Below, piece by piece: positions 56,644 to 63,821 of a DNA stretch of 64,000 nt. How positions within the stretch are numbered: the stretch's first letter is position 1; each line of letters starts with the position of its first letter. The stretch is from Alphaproteobacteria bacterium (GTDB lineage: Bacteria; Pseudomonadota; Alphaproteobacteria; Rhizobiales; Hyphomicrobiaceae). The position numbers and the translations under genes were made by a program. The stretch lies in NCBI GenBank assembly GCA_019137195.1, contig JAGVSR010000087.1:118724-182723 (forward strand), given 5' to 3'. Under the pieces are notes generated by a model. That model was not told the DNA's origin and made no database searches. It saw only the letters and a program-made list of their open reading frames with translations.

Positions 56644-56818
56644 CGCACCTTTACAAACCTTTGCGAGCGCCGCCGAATCGGTGAGGGCGGAGTTCGATCT
56701 GTACGCCCACATGCGGGGCAGGGCAGCTTGCTGTCGGCCTTGCCGGGCCCGACGTCCAGTCGTCCGCTGCAGCGATGTCAAGGTATAGGAAACGCGGTCG
56801 GCCTGCGCTGACGGTTGG

Positions 56819-57313
56819 TCATTCTGGCTGCGCCGACACTGGTTGCCAGCCCGGGTGATCGAAGTACTGCGGATAGAGGTTGAGGGCCTGCATGATCCGC
56901 TCGAGGCCGGCTTTCGAGTTCGGGTCGCCAGCAACAACGGCGTCGGCGCCCTCGAGAAAGTCGTTGAGTAGCACGTGGAGGGCTGCATCGGCCTTCGGCT
57001 CCAGCTTGCAGTTCTCGACCAGGTATTGCACCTGATCCTTGATCGCGCCCGAAAGCGCCGTCCCCTCGTCCTTGGTGAGGGGCCGCGCCGTGGATGCAGC
57101 GACGATGGGCGCCACGGCATCGCGAATGCGCTCGAGCCCCTGTCGCAAGGGGGCATCTGTCGCCCATCGCTTGCCGTCATTAAGGACGAGTTCGGACGTG
57201 CCGTGCTGCCCATGGCCGTGTTCGGCCGGTCTGTGAAGTTGAACCAGTGCAAATGTCCCGACACCGGCGAGAGCGAGCACGAGTCCGGAGATGAGAAATT
57301 TGCGTCGCGTCAT
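56819..57313 (-). CDS. DnrO-like exported protein
   Basis: 164 residues. The N-terminal signal or anchor (RRKFLISGLVLALAGVGTFALV) has a twin-arginine-like start. The body has LVLNDGKRWATDAPLRQGLERIRDAVAPIV, the pattern of the DnrO family first named near denitrification regulators, followed by a helical region with a conserved Cys (LVENCKLEPKAD). Function unknown. The start is the ATG at 57313 with GGAGA upstream. It follows the dihaem cytochrome by 39 bases, so same operon. Confidence 0.7.
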   Translation of the reverse strand: MTRRKFLISGLVLALAGVGTFALVQLHRPAEHGHGQHGTSELVLNDGKRWATDAPLRQGLERIRDAVAPIVAASTARPLTKDEGTALSGAIKDQVQYLVENCKLEPKADAALHVLLNDFLEGADAVVAGDPNSKAGLERIMQALNLYPQYFDHPGWQPVSAQPE

Positions 57314-57352
57314 GATGTCTCCGGCTCTTGCGAACTCCTTCATTCGGGAGCG

Positions 57353-57835
57353 TCAATCGTCCTGCTCCAAGAACTCACCCTTGTCTGCAGTGCGGTGGCA
57401 CGCAGTGCAGTTGGCTTTCGACTTGATCTTCGGGTCCTTGTAGCGCGCTGCCGCGATCTCATCGTGCTCCTGCTTCCAGTACGGTGTCTCCGTGATGCGA
57501 AGTGGCGTCGTGTCCGCGGCGAGCCCATTGATAAACTTGGCAGCCCCTGTCGCTCCAGGTGCGTCGGCCGCATGCTGGGCCAGATAGGCCGCAATGTCAT
57601 CGCGGACCGCTTGGTCGAGGGTCGCGTTCTCCCCAAAATGATTGGCAAGGTCGCCCATGAGTTTGCCCCAAGAGCGGGCAGGGAGCATTTGCGGCGGGAA
57701 GGCCAGATGGCATTCACCGCACTCTTTGAGAGTTGCTACATGGTTGATGGCAGGGACGCGCACCCCTTCGTCCGCACGAACTGCTGCTGCGGTGAGAGTG
57801 AGGGCTGCGACCGACAAGAGAGTGAAGCGCTTCAT
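57353..57835 (-). CDS. Dihaem cytochrome c (DHC type)
   Basis: 160-residue periplasmic cytochrome with a signal peptide (LLSVAALTLTAAAVRA) and two haem motifs: C39-GE-C42-H43 and C143-TA-C146-H147. The spacing and the LAFPPQMLPARSW segment match the dihaem cytochrome c family (PF09626) whose member DHC reduces SHP in Rhodobacter. It lies nine bases after the SHP-like gene, so the two should act together. Similar to the C-terminal half of the fusion protein next in the cluster. Confidence 0.88.
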   Translation of the reverse strand: MKRFTLLSVAALTLTAAAVRADEGVRVPAINHVATLKECGECHLAFPPQMLPARSWGKLMGDLANHFGENATLDQAVRDDIAAYLAQHAADAPGATGAAKFINGLAADTTPLRITETPYWKQEHDEIAAARYKDPKIKSKANCTACHRTADKGEFLEQDD

Positions 57836-57844
57836 GGGATCCTC

Positions 57845-58279
57845 CTACTTGCCAGACAGGTACGTGATCACATCGCCCTTCTCGATGGCGGTGCATTCGC
57901 GCCCGAGGACGCTGTTGCAGTTGCGGCCGAACCATTTGGCAACCTCGTCAACCTTGGTGAAGCGGCTCGCGTTCTTGGACACGGCCATGGGTTCGATGCG
58001 CTTGCCGGCGCGCGTCTCGCCTGGCGCGCTCGGATCCTGGGAGTGGCACGACGTGCAGGACGGCGTATCTGGCTTGCCGCCCGTGTGTTTGGCCTCGAAG
58101 AAGGCCCTGCCGCGCTCGGCGGAGAAGCCTGCAAAGGATGGATCGGCCTTCTTCGCCTCAGTGGCGAACGTCGCCACAATCGCGTCGCGGGCAGGATCTG
58201 CGAGCACGCGAACCGGGTTGAGTGCCAAGCCGCTTCCCAGAAGCATGAGAACTACCAGCTTTCTTGGTGCCTTTTTCAT
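57845..58279 (-). CDS. DUF1924 / SHP-like monohaem cytochrome c
   Basis: 144 residues with a signal peptide (VVLMLLGSGLALNPVRVLA) and one haem motif C75-TS-C78-H79. The C-terminal part KNASRFTKVDEVAKWFGRNCNSVLGREC has the Asn and paired Cys typical of sphaeroides haem protein (SHP), an oxygen- and NO-binding cytochrome of unknown physiological role. In phototrophs shp is followed by dhc and a cytochrome b gene; here the same trio is embedded in a larger island cluster. Confidence 0.85.
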   Translation of the reverse strand: MKKAPRKLVVLMLLGSGLALNPVRVLADPARDAIVATFATEAKKADPSFAGFSAERGRAFFEAKHTGGKPDTPSCTSCHSQDPSAPGETRAGKRIEPMAVSKNASRFTKVDEVAKWFGRNCNSVLGRECTAIEKGDVITYLSGK

Positions 58280-58444
58280 CGGCTACCTCCGCTCGGATCT
58301 GCCTCTTGTGCCCGCCTGGCTCCCTAGCCTCATCTGAGGTACCGTTGAGGCAGCGGTTCGTGCATCTAGTTGGTAGTTGGCAAGTTTAGTGTACTGAACG
58401 TGACGACAGCCTGACACCGATCAAGTGGTAAACGTTCTATTCCA

Positions 58445-59599
58445 TCACTTGGACAACACCGGAACATCGATCGCCTGATCGTCGAAGCGACCCGTCTCGG
58501 CGTCCCTGTGACAGGCGGTGCAATTGCTCTCGCTCTTGACGGCCGCTGTCCGGTATGTCGCTGGGTCGATCCGGCGATGCTTTGCGATCCAGAACGGCGT
58601 CTTGGTGATTCGCGTGGGATCAGTGGGCGACACAGCCCTCAAGCGGTTGGCTGCCTCTGTATCCCAGTTTTCCGCGGCGTAAGTCTCCAGATGGCGGGCG
58701 ATATCCGCCCTCTTGTCATCCGGCAGGCTCGCATCCTCGCCGAAATGTTCGCTGAGACCAGTAAGCATCTCTGCCCACGACGCTCGGGGCAGAAGACTCG
58801 GATGGAAGGACCAGTGGCAGGCGCCGCACTCGCTGCGATAGATTGCACTTTCTTGAATCATCGGAATGCCAAGAGGGGGCATGCGCGACAGCCCATACAG
58901 CGTTGCGCTTGAAAGCGACGCGATGAGAAGCATCACCACTCCAGCCGCGAGCGGGTGCGCCGCGCGCGGCGTTGGTATCCTGAAGCCTCGTGGCCGCGGC
59001 ATACGGCCGTCAATCATGCCGCGGGTCAGATTTACGTTCTGGAGCCAGCTTTCGACCAGGACACCCGCAATATGGACGGCGATCATGGCCAGAGCCGCGA
59101 ACGCCAGGATCTCATGCACCTGCTTCGCAGCATGGCCGACCGCGTAACTGACGATACCGGCTAATGGCCCCTGCTTCTCCTCGCCCGCCTGCACCATGAG
59201 ACCTGTCGCAACAAGCCCAAGAAAGACGCCAAAAAACGCGAAGATCATCAGCGCGCCCACCGGGTTGTGCCCAACGTAGTGGGGTGGTCTGAGAAGTGCC
59301 AGTCCGCGCACGTACGCTCCAAGGTAGCGTGTCGAGCGGGCAAGGTTGATGAGGCGCGCGTATTCGGAGCCGAAAACACCCCAGACCAAGCGAAACGCGA
59401 GTAGGAGCACGATCGCATAGCCGGCAAATAGGTGCGTTCCCATCCACCATTCCGGGGCCAGGAAACCGGTAAGCATGGCGATGGTGACTGATGCGACGAG
59501 CAGCCAATGAAATAGCCGAGTCGGCCCATCCCATACTCGCACCATCTGCGGGGGCTGGGAGATCTCATCGCCGGCTATAGCGTGATGCCGCCCCGTCAT
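58445..59599 (-). CDS. Cytochrome b561 fused to a dihaem cytochrome c domain
   Basis: 384 residues. Residues 1-240 form a cytochrome b/b6-type membrane domain with haem histidines (RLFHW at H31; VHEILAFAALAMIAVHIAG near 161-178). After a last helix (about 217-235) comes a periplasmic dihaem cytochrome c domain with C258-GA-C261-H262 and C360-TA-C363-H364. This joins in one chain the two proteins encoded separately at 55591 and 57353. Such a fusion would wire the quinone pool directly to a periplasmic dihaem site. It is 11 bases from the upstream four-helix protein gene. Confidence 0.88.
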   Translation of the reverse strand: MTGRHHAIAGDEISQPPQMVRVWDGPTRLFHWLLVASVTIAMLTGFLAPEWWMGTHLFAGYAIVLLLAFRLVWGVFGSEYARLINLARSTRYLGAYVRGLALLRPPHYVGHNPVGALMIFAFFGVFLGLVATGLMVQAGEEKQGPLAGIVSYAVGHAAKQVHEILAFAALAMIAVHIAGVLVESWLQNVNLTRGMIDGRMPRPRGFRIPTPRAAHPLAAGVVMLLIASLSSATLYGLSRMPPLGIPMIQESAIYRSECGACHWSFHPSLLPRASWAEMLTGLSEHFGEDASLPDDKRADIARHLETYAAENWDTEAANRLRAVSPTDPTRITKTPFWIAKHRRIDPATYRTAAVKSESNCTACHRDAETGRFDDQAIDVPVLSK

Positions 59600-59610
59600 G
59601 GCCGGCCTCC

Positions 59611-60015
59611 CTAGGTCAGGTCAAGGCGCCACAGGATTATGCCGAGCCAAGCCACAGCGGCAACCATCGAGATGCCGCCGACGATGACCAGGAGCGGAGG
59701 CACGCTGAAGACGACCTCAGACAGTATTCCGAGCAGCATCAGCATGCCGGTAAGGGTGAGACCGGCGATCCACCGGGCGGCGCTCTGCTGCACGGGGAGC
59801 CGCATCAGCACGAGACCAACCACAATGTTGATCAGCGCAAACAGCGCTCCATGCACATGGGCGAGCCGCGATTCGAAATGCTTGCCCACGGCATAGTCGG
59901 CGATCCATTGCTCCTTGCCGGGCGCAAAGTCGCGCAGATAGATGAGGAAGAAGCCGTAGAGCATGAACCCGGCTAGAAAGAGGAGCCCGGCCGCGATGTT
60001 CGTTCTGCCTGTCAT
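59611..60015 (-). CDS. Four-helix membrane protein of unknown function
   Basis: 134 residues with about four hydrophobic helices (LLFLAGFMLYGFFLIYL; HGALFALINIVVGLVLM; LTLTGMLMLLGIL; LLVIVGGISMVAAVAWLGIIL). A conserved-looking HVHGALFALIN has two His that could bind haem. I do not recognise the family. Its place just before the cytochrome b-dihaem fusion suggests a role in that complex or its assembly. GGAG precedes the ATG at 60015. Confidence 0.65.
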   Translation of the reverse strand: MTGRTNIAAGLLFLAGFMLYGFFLIYLRDFAPGKEQWIADYAVGKHFESRLAHVHGALFALINIVVGLVLMRLPVQQSAARWIAGLTLTGMLMLLGILSEVVFSVPPLLVIVGGISMVAAVAWLGIILWRLDLT

Positions 60016-60047
60016 AGCGCGCTCCGGAGCCACTCATGGGACAACCC

Positions 60048-60311
60048 TCAAGCTCGGCGAGACATCAGCGCTCGACGAGCGGTCATGCCGGTGGTGTCGA
60101 GCGCGGCCTTGCACGCCGCCGAGACCTTGTCCTTGTTGGCCTCGAGGCAGGCCCGAACATCGCCCTGCCCATGTTCCTTGCCGGCGCAGAGTTTCGGGAT
60201 GTCGTCCTTGCAGGCGGTCGCCACGGGACCTCCCTGGGCTAAGGCAGCACCCGTCAGAGCAAAGCTGGCAAGCACCGCTACTGCAATCGCTTTGAGTCGC
60301 GGGTACATCAT
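60048..60311 (-). CDS. Small exported cysteine-rich repeat protein
   Basis: 87 residues with a signal peptide ending near ALAQGG. The mature part has evenly spaced Cys: TACKDDIPKLCAGKEHGQGDVRACLEANKDKVSAAC, the pattern of the cysteine-rich GLG1-type repeat. Function unknown, possibly a periplasmic metal or redox protein. GAGGAG stands upstream of two consecutive ATGs. An inverted repeat lies in the region before it. Confidence 0.75.
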   Translation of the reverse strand: MMYPRLKAIAVAVLASFALTGAALAQGGPVATACKDDIPKLCAGKEHGQGDVRACLEANKDKVSAACKAALDTTGMTARRALMSRRA

Positions 60312-60382
60312 GGAATGAGGCTCCTCAATTCGCGTTATGGCCGCCGGCGACGTCGGCGGGTCCGACGTCATTGGGCGGACCT

Positions 60383-60396
60383 TGAAATTTATTTCA
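60383..60396. promoter_or_regulatory. Inverted repeat TGAAAT-TT-ATTTCA
   Basis: Perfect 6-bp arms in an A/T-rich patch, 72 bases before the Cys-rich gene start. It could be an operator or part of a promoter; no matching factor is identified. Confidence 0.3.
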
Positions 60397-60480
60397 CACC
60401 GGCGCGCACCAAAGTCCATTGACAACAGTCAAGTGCTCAGACGCGCTCAATCACTGTCTCGGGGCAAGCTCACTCCGTGC

Positions 60481-61743
60481 TCAGGAGAACGTGTCCGCCA
60501 TCAGCGCATCGAACCACTTGCCCATTTCCTTGAAGTTCTTCGGGGTCCATCCATCGGAGGCAGCGAACGACCGGGCGACCGGTGTCATGACTTTGGCCGT
60601 GGCGTCGTATTGGAACACTGCCGTGAGCCAACTCGCCTCCGTTCGTGTGATCGTCGAATAGCAGGCGGAATTGGTAACCGGGGCGGGATCGGGCCGCTCG
60701 CCTGAGAAGATGCGCGCCAGAGCGTCGGCGCAAACCTTGGCCTCCTGATTGGCGATATGGCCCGCTTTCGGCTGAGTTGTCGCACTGGAATCGCCGATCA
60801 CGTGAATGCTCGGCGCTACGATACTTGCATAGCTCAGGACATCCACTGGAGCGAAGCGACCATCACTACCAGGAATAAGTCCGGTGGCGGCGACGAGCGA
60901 ACTCGCGCGCTGCGCCGGGATGAGGTTGATGACGTCACCATGAACCAGGCCGCCACTCGTCGAAAGCGTCAAGCCTGCCGTATCGACCGACGTCACCTCG
61001 ACGCCGCTGCGATACTCAATGACCTCGGCATGCGGCCCCGAGAACGCGCGCGAGAAGTTCTCCTTCTCGACGACGATATCCGGGTTGGCGTCGAGCACGA
61101 CGAGCTTGGAGCCGGGCTTCTCCGCCTTGAGCCAATCCGCGATCAGACAGGCCCGTTCGTACGGACCCGGCGGGCAGCGGAAGGGAGCCTTAGGAATGGT
61201 AACAACGACAACGCCATTGGACGGCATGTCCTTGAGCTGCCGCGCTAGCAGTGTTGTTTGCGGCCCCGCCGCCCAGGCATGGGGCATGCGGTTCTCGTCA
61301 TCCAGTCCAGGAACCTTGTCAAAATCGATACCGGGAGCCATGACGATTCTATCCGCGCTCAGACCTTTGCCTGACGCGAGTTTCACAGCTGTGCGAGTCG
61401 GGTCGATCTCCACGACATCATCGATCACCACATCGACGCCGTAGCGGCTCCTCAGCGTCTCATATCCGAAGGTCAAGCTGGGTAAGTCTCGCTGAGCCGT
61501 AAGCACGAGGCTGCTCATGATGCTCGACACGTATTTCGGGTTGCGTTCGACAAGGGTGACAGCCACCTCGTCTCCCCACAGCCGCATGTACTTTGCCATC
61601 GTGGCTCCGCCCATGCCGCCGCCGATCACGATCACGCGGGCTTTGGGCTTTGTCGGGGGCGCAAGAGCCCAACCGAAGCCGGTATTCGTCAGCGACACGA
61701 GGGCAGCGGATGTGGAGGCCAAGAGAAAAGTGCGTCGATCCAT
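60481..61743 (-). CDS. Flavocytochrome c / sulfide dehydrogenase flavoprotein (FccB/SoxF-like)
   Basis: 420 residues. An N-terminal Tat-type signal (RRTFLLAS at 3-10) directs folded export to the periplasm. The FAD-binding domain starts VIVIGGGMGGATMAKYMR; APFRCPPGPYERAC carries the Cys expected to form the active-site disulfide in the flavocytochrome c family, and the C-terminal FCSD domain (TRTEASWLTAVFQYD...FKEMGKWFDALMADTF) is complete. It should oxidise sulfide or a related sulfur compound and pass electrons to the cytochrome c encoded 10 bases upstream. Substrate inferred from family. Confidence 0.88.
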   Translation of the reverse strand: MDRRTFLLASTSAALVSLTNTGFGWALAPPTKPKARVIVIGGGMGGATMAKYMRLWGDEVAVTLVERNPKYVSSIMSSLVLTAQRDLPSLTFGYETLRSRYGVDVVIDDVVEIDPTRTAVKLASGKGLSADRIVMAPGIDFDKVPGLDDENRMPHAWAAGPQTTLLARQLKDMPSNGVVVVTIPKAPFRCPPGPYERACLIADWLKAEKPGSKLVVLDANPDIVVEKENFSRAFSGPHAEVIEYRSGVEVTSVDTAGLTLSTSGGLVHGDVINLIPAQRASSLVAATGLIPGSDGRFAPVDVLSYASIVAPSIHVIGDSSATTQPKAGHIANQEAKVCADALARIFSGERPDPAPVTNSACYSTITRTEASWLTAVFQYDATAKVMTPVARSFAASDGWTPKNFKEMGKWFDALMADTFS

Positions 61744-61753
61744 GGTCGTGCCC

Positions 61754-62092
61754 TCACCTCTGACTCGAGAGCCATTGCACAAGTTCCCGCAGCTGTTCGT
61801 CCGTATAGCCCAAGGCGTGCCGGGCCATGATGCTGTCGCCCTCTGCTCCAGACCGGTACTTCCTCATCTCCTTCATGAGCTTGTTGACGGACTTGCCGGT
61901 CAACCTCTCGAACCCGGGAGAAACATCGCTTGGCCCATGACAATGGAAGCAGTTCGAGGCGAGCAGACGTCCGGGCGGGCTCGTGCGCTGTTGCGCCTGG
62001 GAAGGGGCGGACACGCAGAAGAAGGACACGATGAATATAGCGAGAACTGCACAGCACAGAGGCTGCAGCTTGCTGGAGCGCTCTAGTCCCAT
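61754..62092 (-). CDS. Class I monohaem cytochrome c, partner of the flavoprotein
   Basis: 112 residues with a signal segment (LCCAVLAIFIVSFFCVSAPSQA) and one haem motif C48-FH-C51-H52; the sixth ligand is probably the Met in GDSIMARHALGYTDEQL. This is the size of the small FccA/SoxE-type subunit that carries electrons away from the flavoprotein. The start is the ATG at 62092; an ATG at 62122 would add ten residues. First gene of the leftward cluster. Confidence 0.85.
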   Translation of the reverse strand: MGLERSSKLQPLCCAVLAIFIVSFFCVSAPSQAQQRTSPPGRLLASNCFHCHGPSDVSPGFERLTGKSVNKLMKEMRKYRSGAEGDSIMARHALGYTDEQLRELVQWLSSQR

Positions 62093-62168
62093 CCTCGTCT
62101 CTCGCTTTCTGTGACGACCCATAGTGAGACGCTCGCGTATGGCTTTCGCACTCGCGGCGTTTTCAGCT

Positions 62169-62181
62169 CGAGAGTCTCTCG
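62169..62181. promoter_or_regulatory. Inverted repeat CGAGAG-T-CTCTCG upstream of the cytochrome c gene
   Basis: A perfect 6-bp inverted repeat with one central base, 77 bases before the start of the first gene in the redox cluster. Possible operator; no regulator gene is seen in the visible part of the island. Confidence 0.3.
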
Positions 62182-62220
62182 CGTATGTTGCAAGTCTGCG
62201 CAGCACGGCAAGGAAGTGCC

Positions 62221-63040
62221 ATGATCAGGGTCAAGGTCAAAGAAGACGGTTTGCAGATATTTGAAGTTGATCAAATACCCCAGCTACCGTGCGTGGTCGG
62301 CGGCGAACTTCGCGTCGCCGGCTGTGAGACGAATTATTTCTCCTTGGTAATTTCCGCCACTGTGTGCGGCGCGCCAGTCCCGGAGAGCCGCTAGGTCGCA
62401 AGTGGCCCGAGGCTGACCTCCGCCCCCGCGGACTTCAGGTCTGGTAGGAGAGGCAAAGGAGACGGAGCAGCGGCTCAACGGAAGCTGCTGAGTTGCAAGC
62501 AGACGTTTTCAGGGCAGACCACAATCATCTAGTCTGACCCGAAGCGGCACATGACGCTAGGGAATCTTGCTTGGTCGGACTTCGTCCGCTTACAATCAGC
62601 GCGCACGCAGGTCGAGGCAAGGCACCGGGCCACGAGGGGACGCGCCAGAGTAGCTGGTAATCCGCTCATAGACACCCTTGCAAGACGCTCAGTTCCGCCC
62701 GATATTACTGCTGTCAAATTCAAGGTTCAGCACTGACGACCTTGGGCGTTGCGATTGGAGATGTTGGGGCGTGGTTGTTTGCCATCTGGGCCTGCATTGA
62801 TTTCCTGTTACATATCAATGCGATGAAGGAGGCGATAATGAAGGCTACGTTCAAGACTGGTTTGGAAGCTCTCGCGGTTCTGTGGGCCTAGTTGGGCGAG
62901 CAACCACACCAACAACAAGAAGATTTGGCGCGCCCGTGGTTCAGCTGGAAGACCGCGCGGAACGGTGCAAATCCGTTCCCCCACACCAATTCCTTCATCT
63001 CTCCACAACGATGGAGGGGCACTGAGTTCGGAGGAATTAG
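62221..63040. other. Low-density segment with short ORFs
   Basis: 820 bases with no recognised gene. A frame open from 62661 encodes a hydrophobic stretch (GAWLFAIWACIDFLLHI) up to the stop at 62889-62891, and inside it an ATG at 62838 with a strong AAGGAGG gives a 17-codon ORF; either could be a membrane peptide or a leader. A 58-codon ORF at 62221-62394 shows no family. A tRNA-like relic lies at 62931-62998. Confidence 0.35.
62931..62998 (+). other. tRNA-like relic lacking an anticodon arm
   Basis: GTTCAGCTGGAAGAC (62939-62953) resembles a D-arm; GGAACGG-TGCAAAT-CCGTTCC (62959-62979) is a T-arm with one change (TGC for the invariant TTC); CACACCA closes like an acceptor end. There is no anticodon arm between the two arms and no matching 5' acceptor strand. 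Probably a decayed tRNA or an old att site, not a functional gene. Confidence 0.3.
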
Positions 63041-63667
63041 TTGCCCTATGTCCCTCCAGAGATCGACACTGGCAATCGCCAAGTTGATGGCATATTCCGG
63101 GACATCATCGAGAGGCAGGTTCGCGAAGCCCACTGGCTCCTAGCAGCCGCGCGGCCCGATCCGGAGTCAGACCACTCATTTTCGAGTGCCATAGCGATGC
63201 TTCTATTCGGCACGATAGCTGCTGCATCTGCACTTTCCTCGTTTGAAAAACCTGGCCATAAGCGAACAACTGATCGCGCGGATTTCGTCGGCTGGACTCA
63301 TAAATACTTTCCTTGGGATCACGTCGCCATCGAGGATGAACAATATCGCGAAATTCGAACTCGGCCACCCCTCGCGGCGGATTCTCTCTACAAAGTGTTC
63401 CGCTGTCCCATCTTTCATACTGCCGGTCTAGTTTACTAGAGTCCTGGACATCAAGTGGCAGTATTGGTCAAACGGCATCCGCGCGGCTTAGATATTCTGC
63501 AAAACGAACTAGATGTTGAGCAACTGGCAATGAGAAAAGCTTATGGTGGAGGTCATCTTCTCAGTCTTGGCTTTGATCGCTGCACTCTGCATTTGGATGC
63601 CCTTTATTGGTGCTTTGGACGGACTTTAAGACCAGCGAACTCGAACGAGCCATGTCCCTTCTGCTGA
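63041..63667 (+). pseudogene. Hypothetical protein gene broken by an in-frame TAG
   Basis: A TTG at 63041 follows GGAGGA at a good distance and opens 132 codons, ending VFRCPIFHTAGLVY at TAG 63437-63439. The same frame continues as coding-like sequence (VKRHPRGLDILQNELD..., then LDALYWCFGRTL) to 63667. The two halves look like one protein with an amber stop. From about 63601 another frame reads DFKTSELERAMSLLLRVDQSRL-type sequence to 63735, so a frameshift near 63620 is also likely. I cannot name a family. A+T content is higher than in the host genes. Confidence 0.45.
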
Positions 63668-63821
63668 GGGTCGACCAGTCGCGATTGAGGAGAGGGGCAA
63701 TCGTCGATCGCGACCCTGAAGAGACTGCGGTGCCAGCAGACGACGCCGGCTTATGAAATGTCCGATTGTGGTCGGAGCAACAATCCGAGGCGCGGCATTG
63801 ACGGGCGAGGTTCGAATTTCC

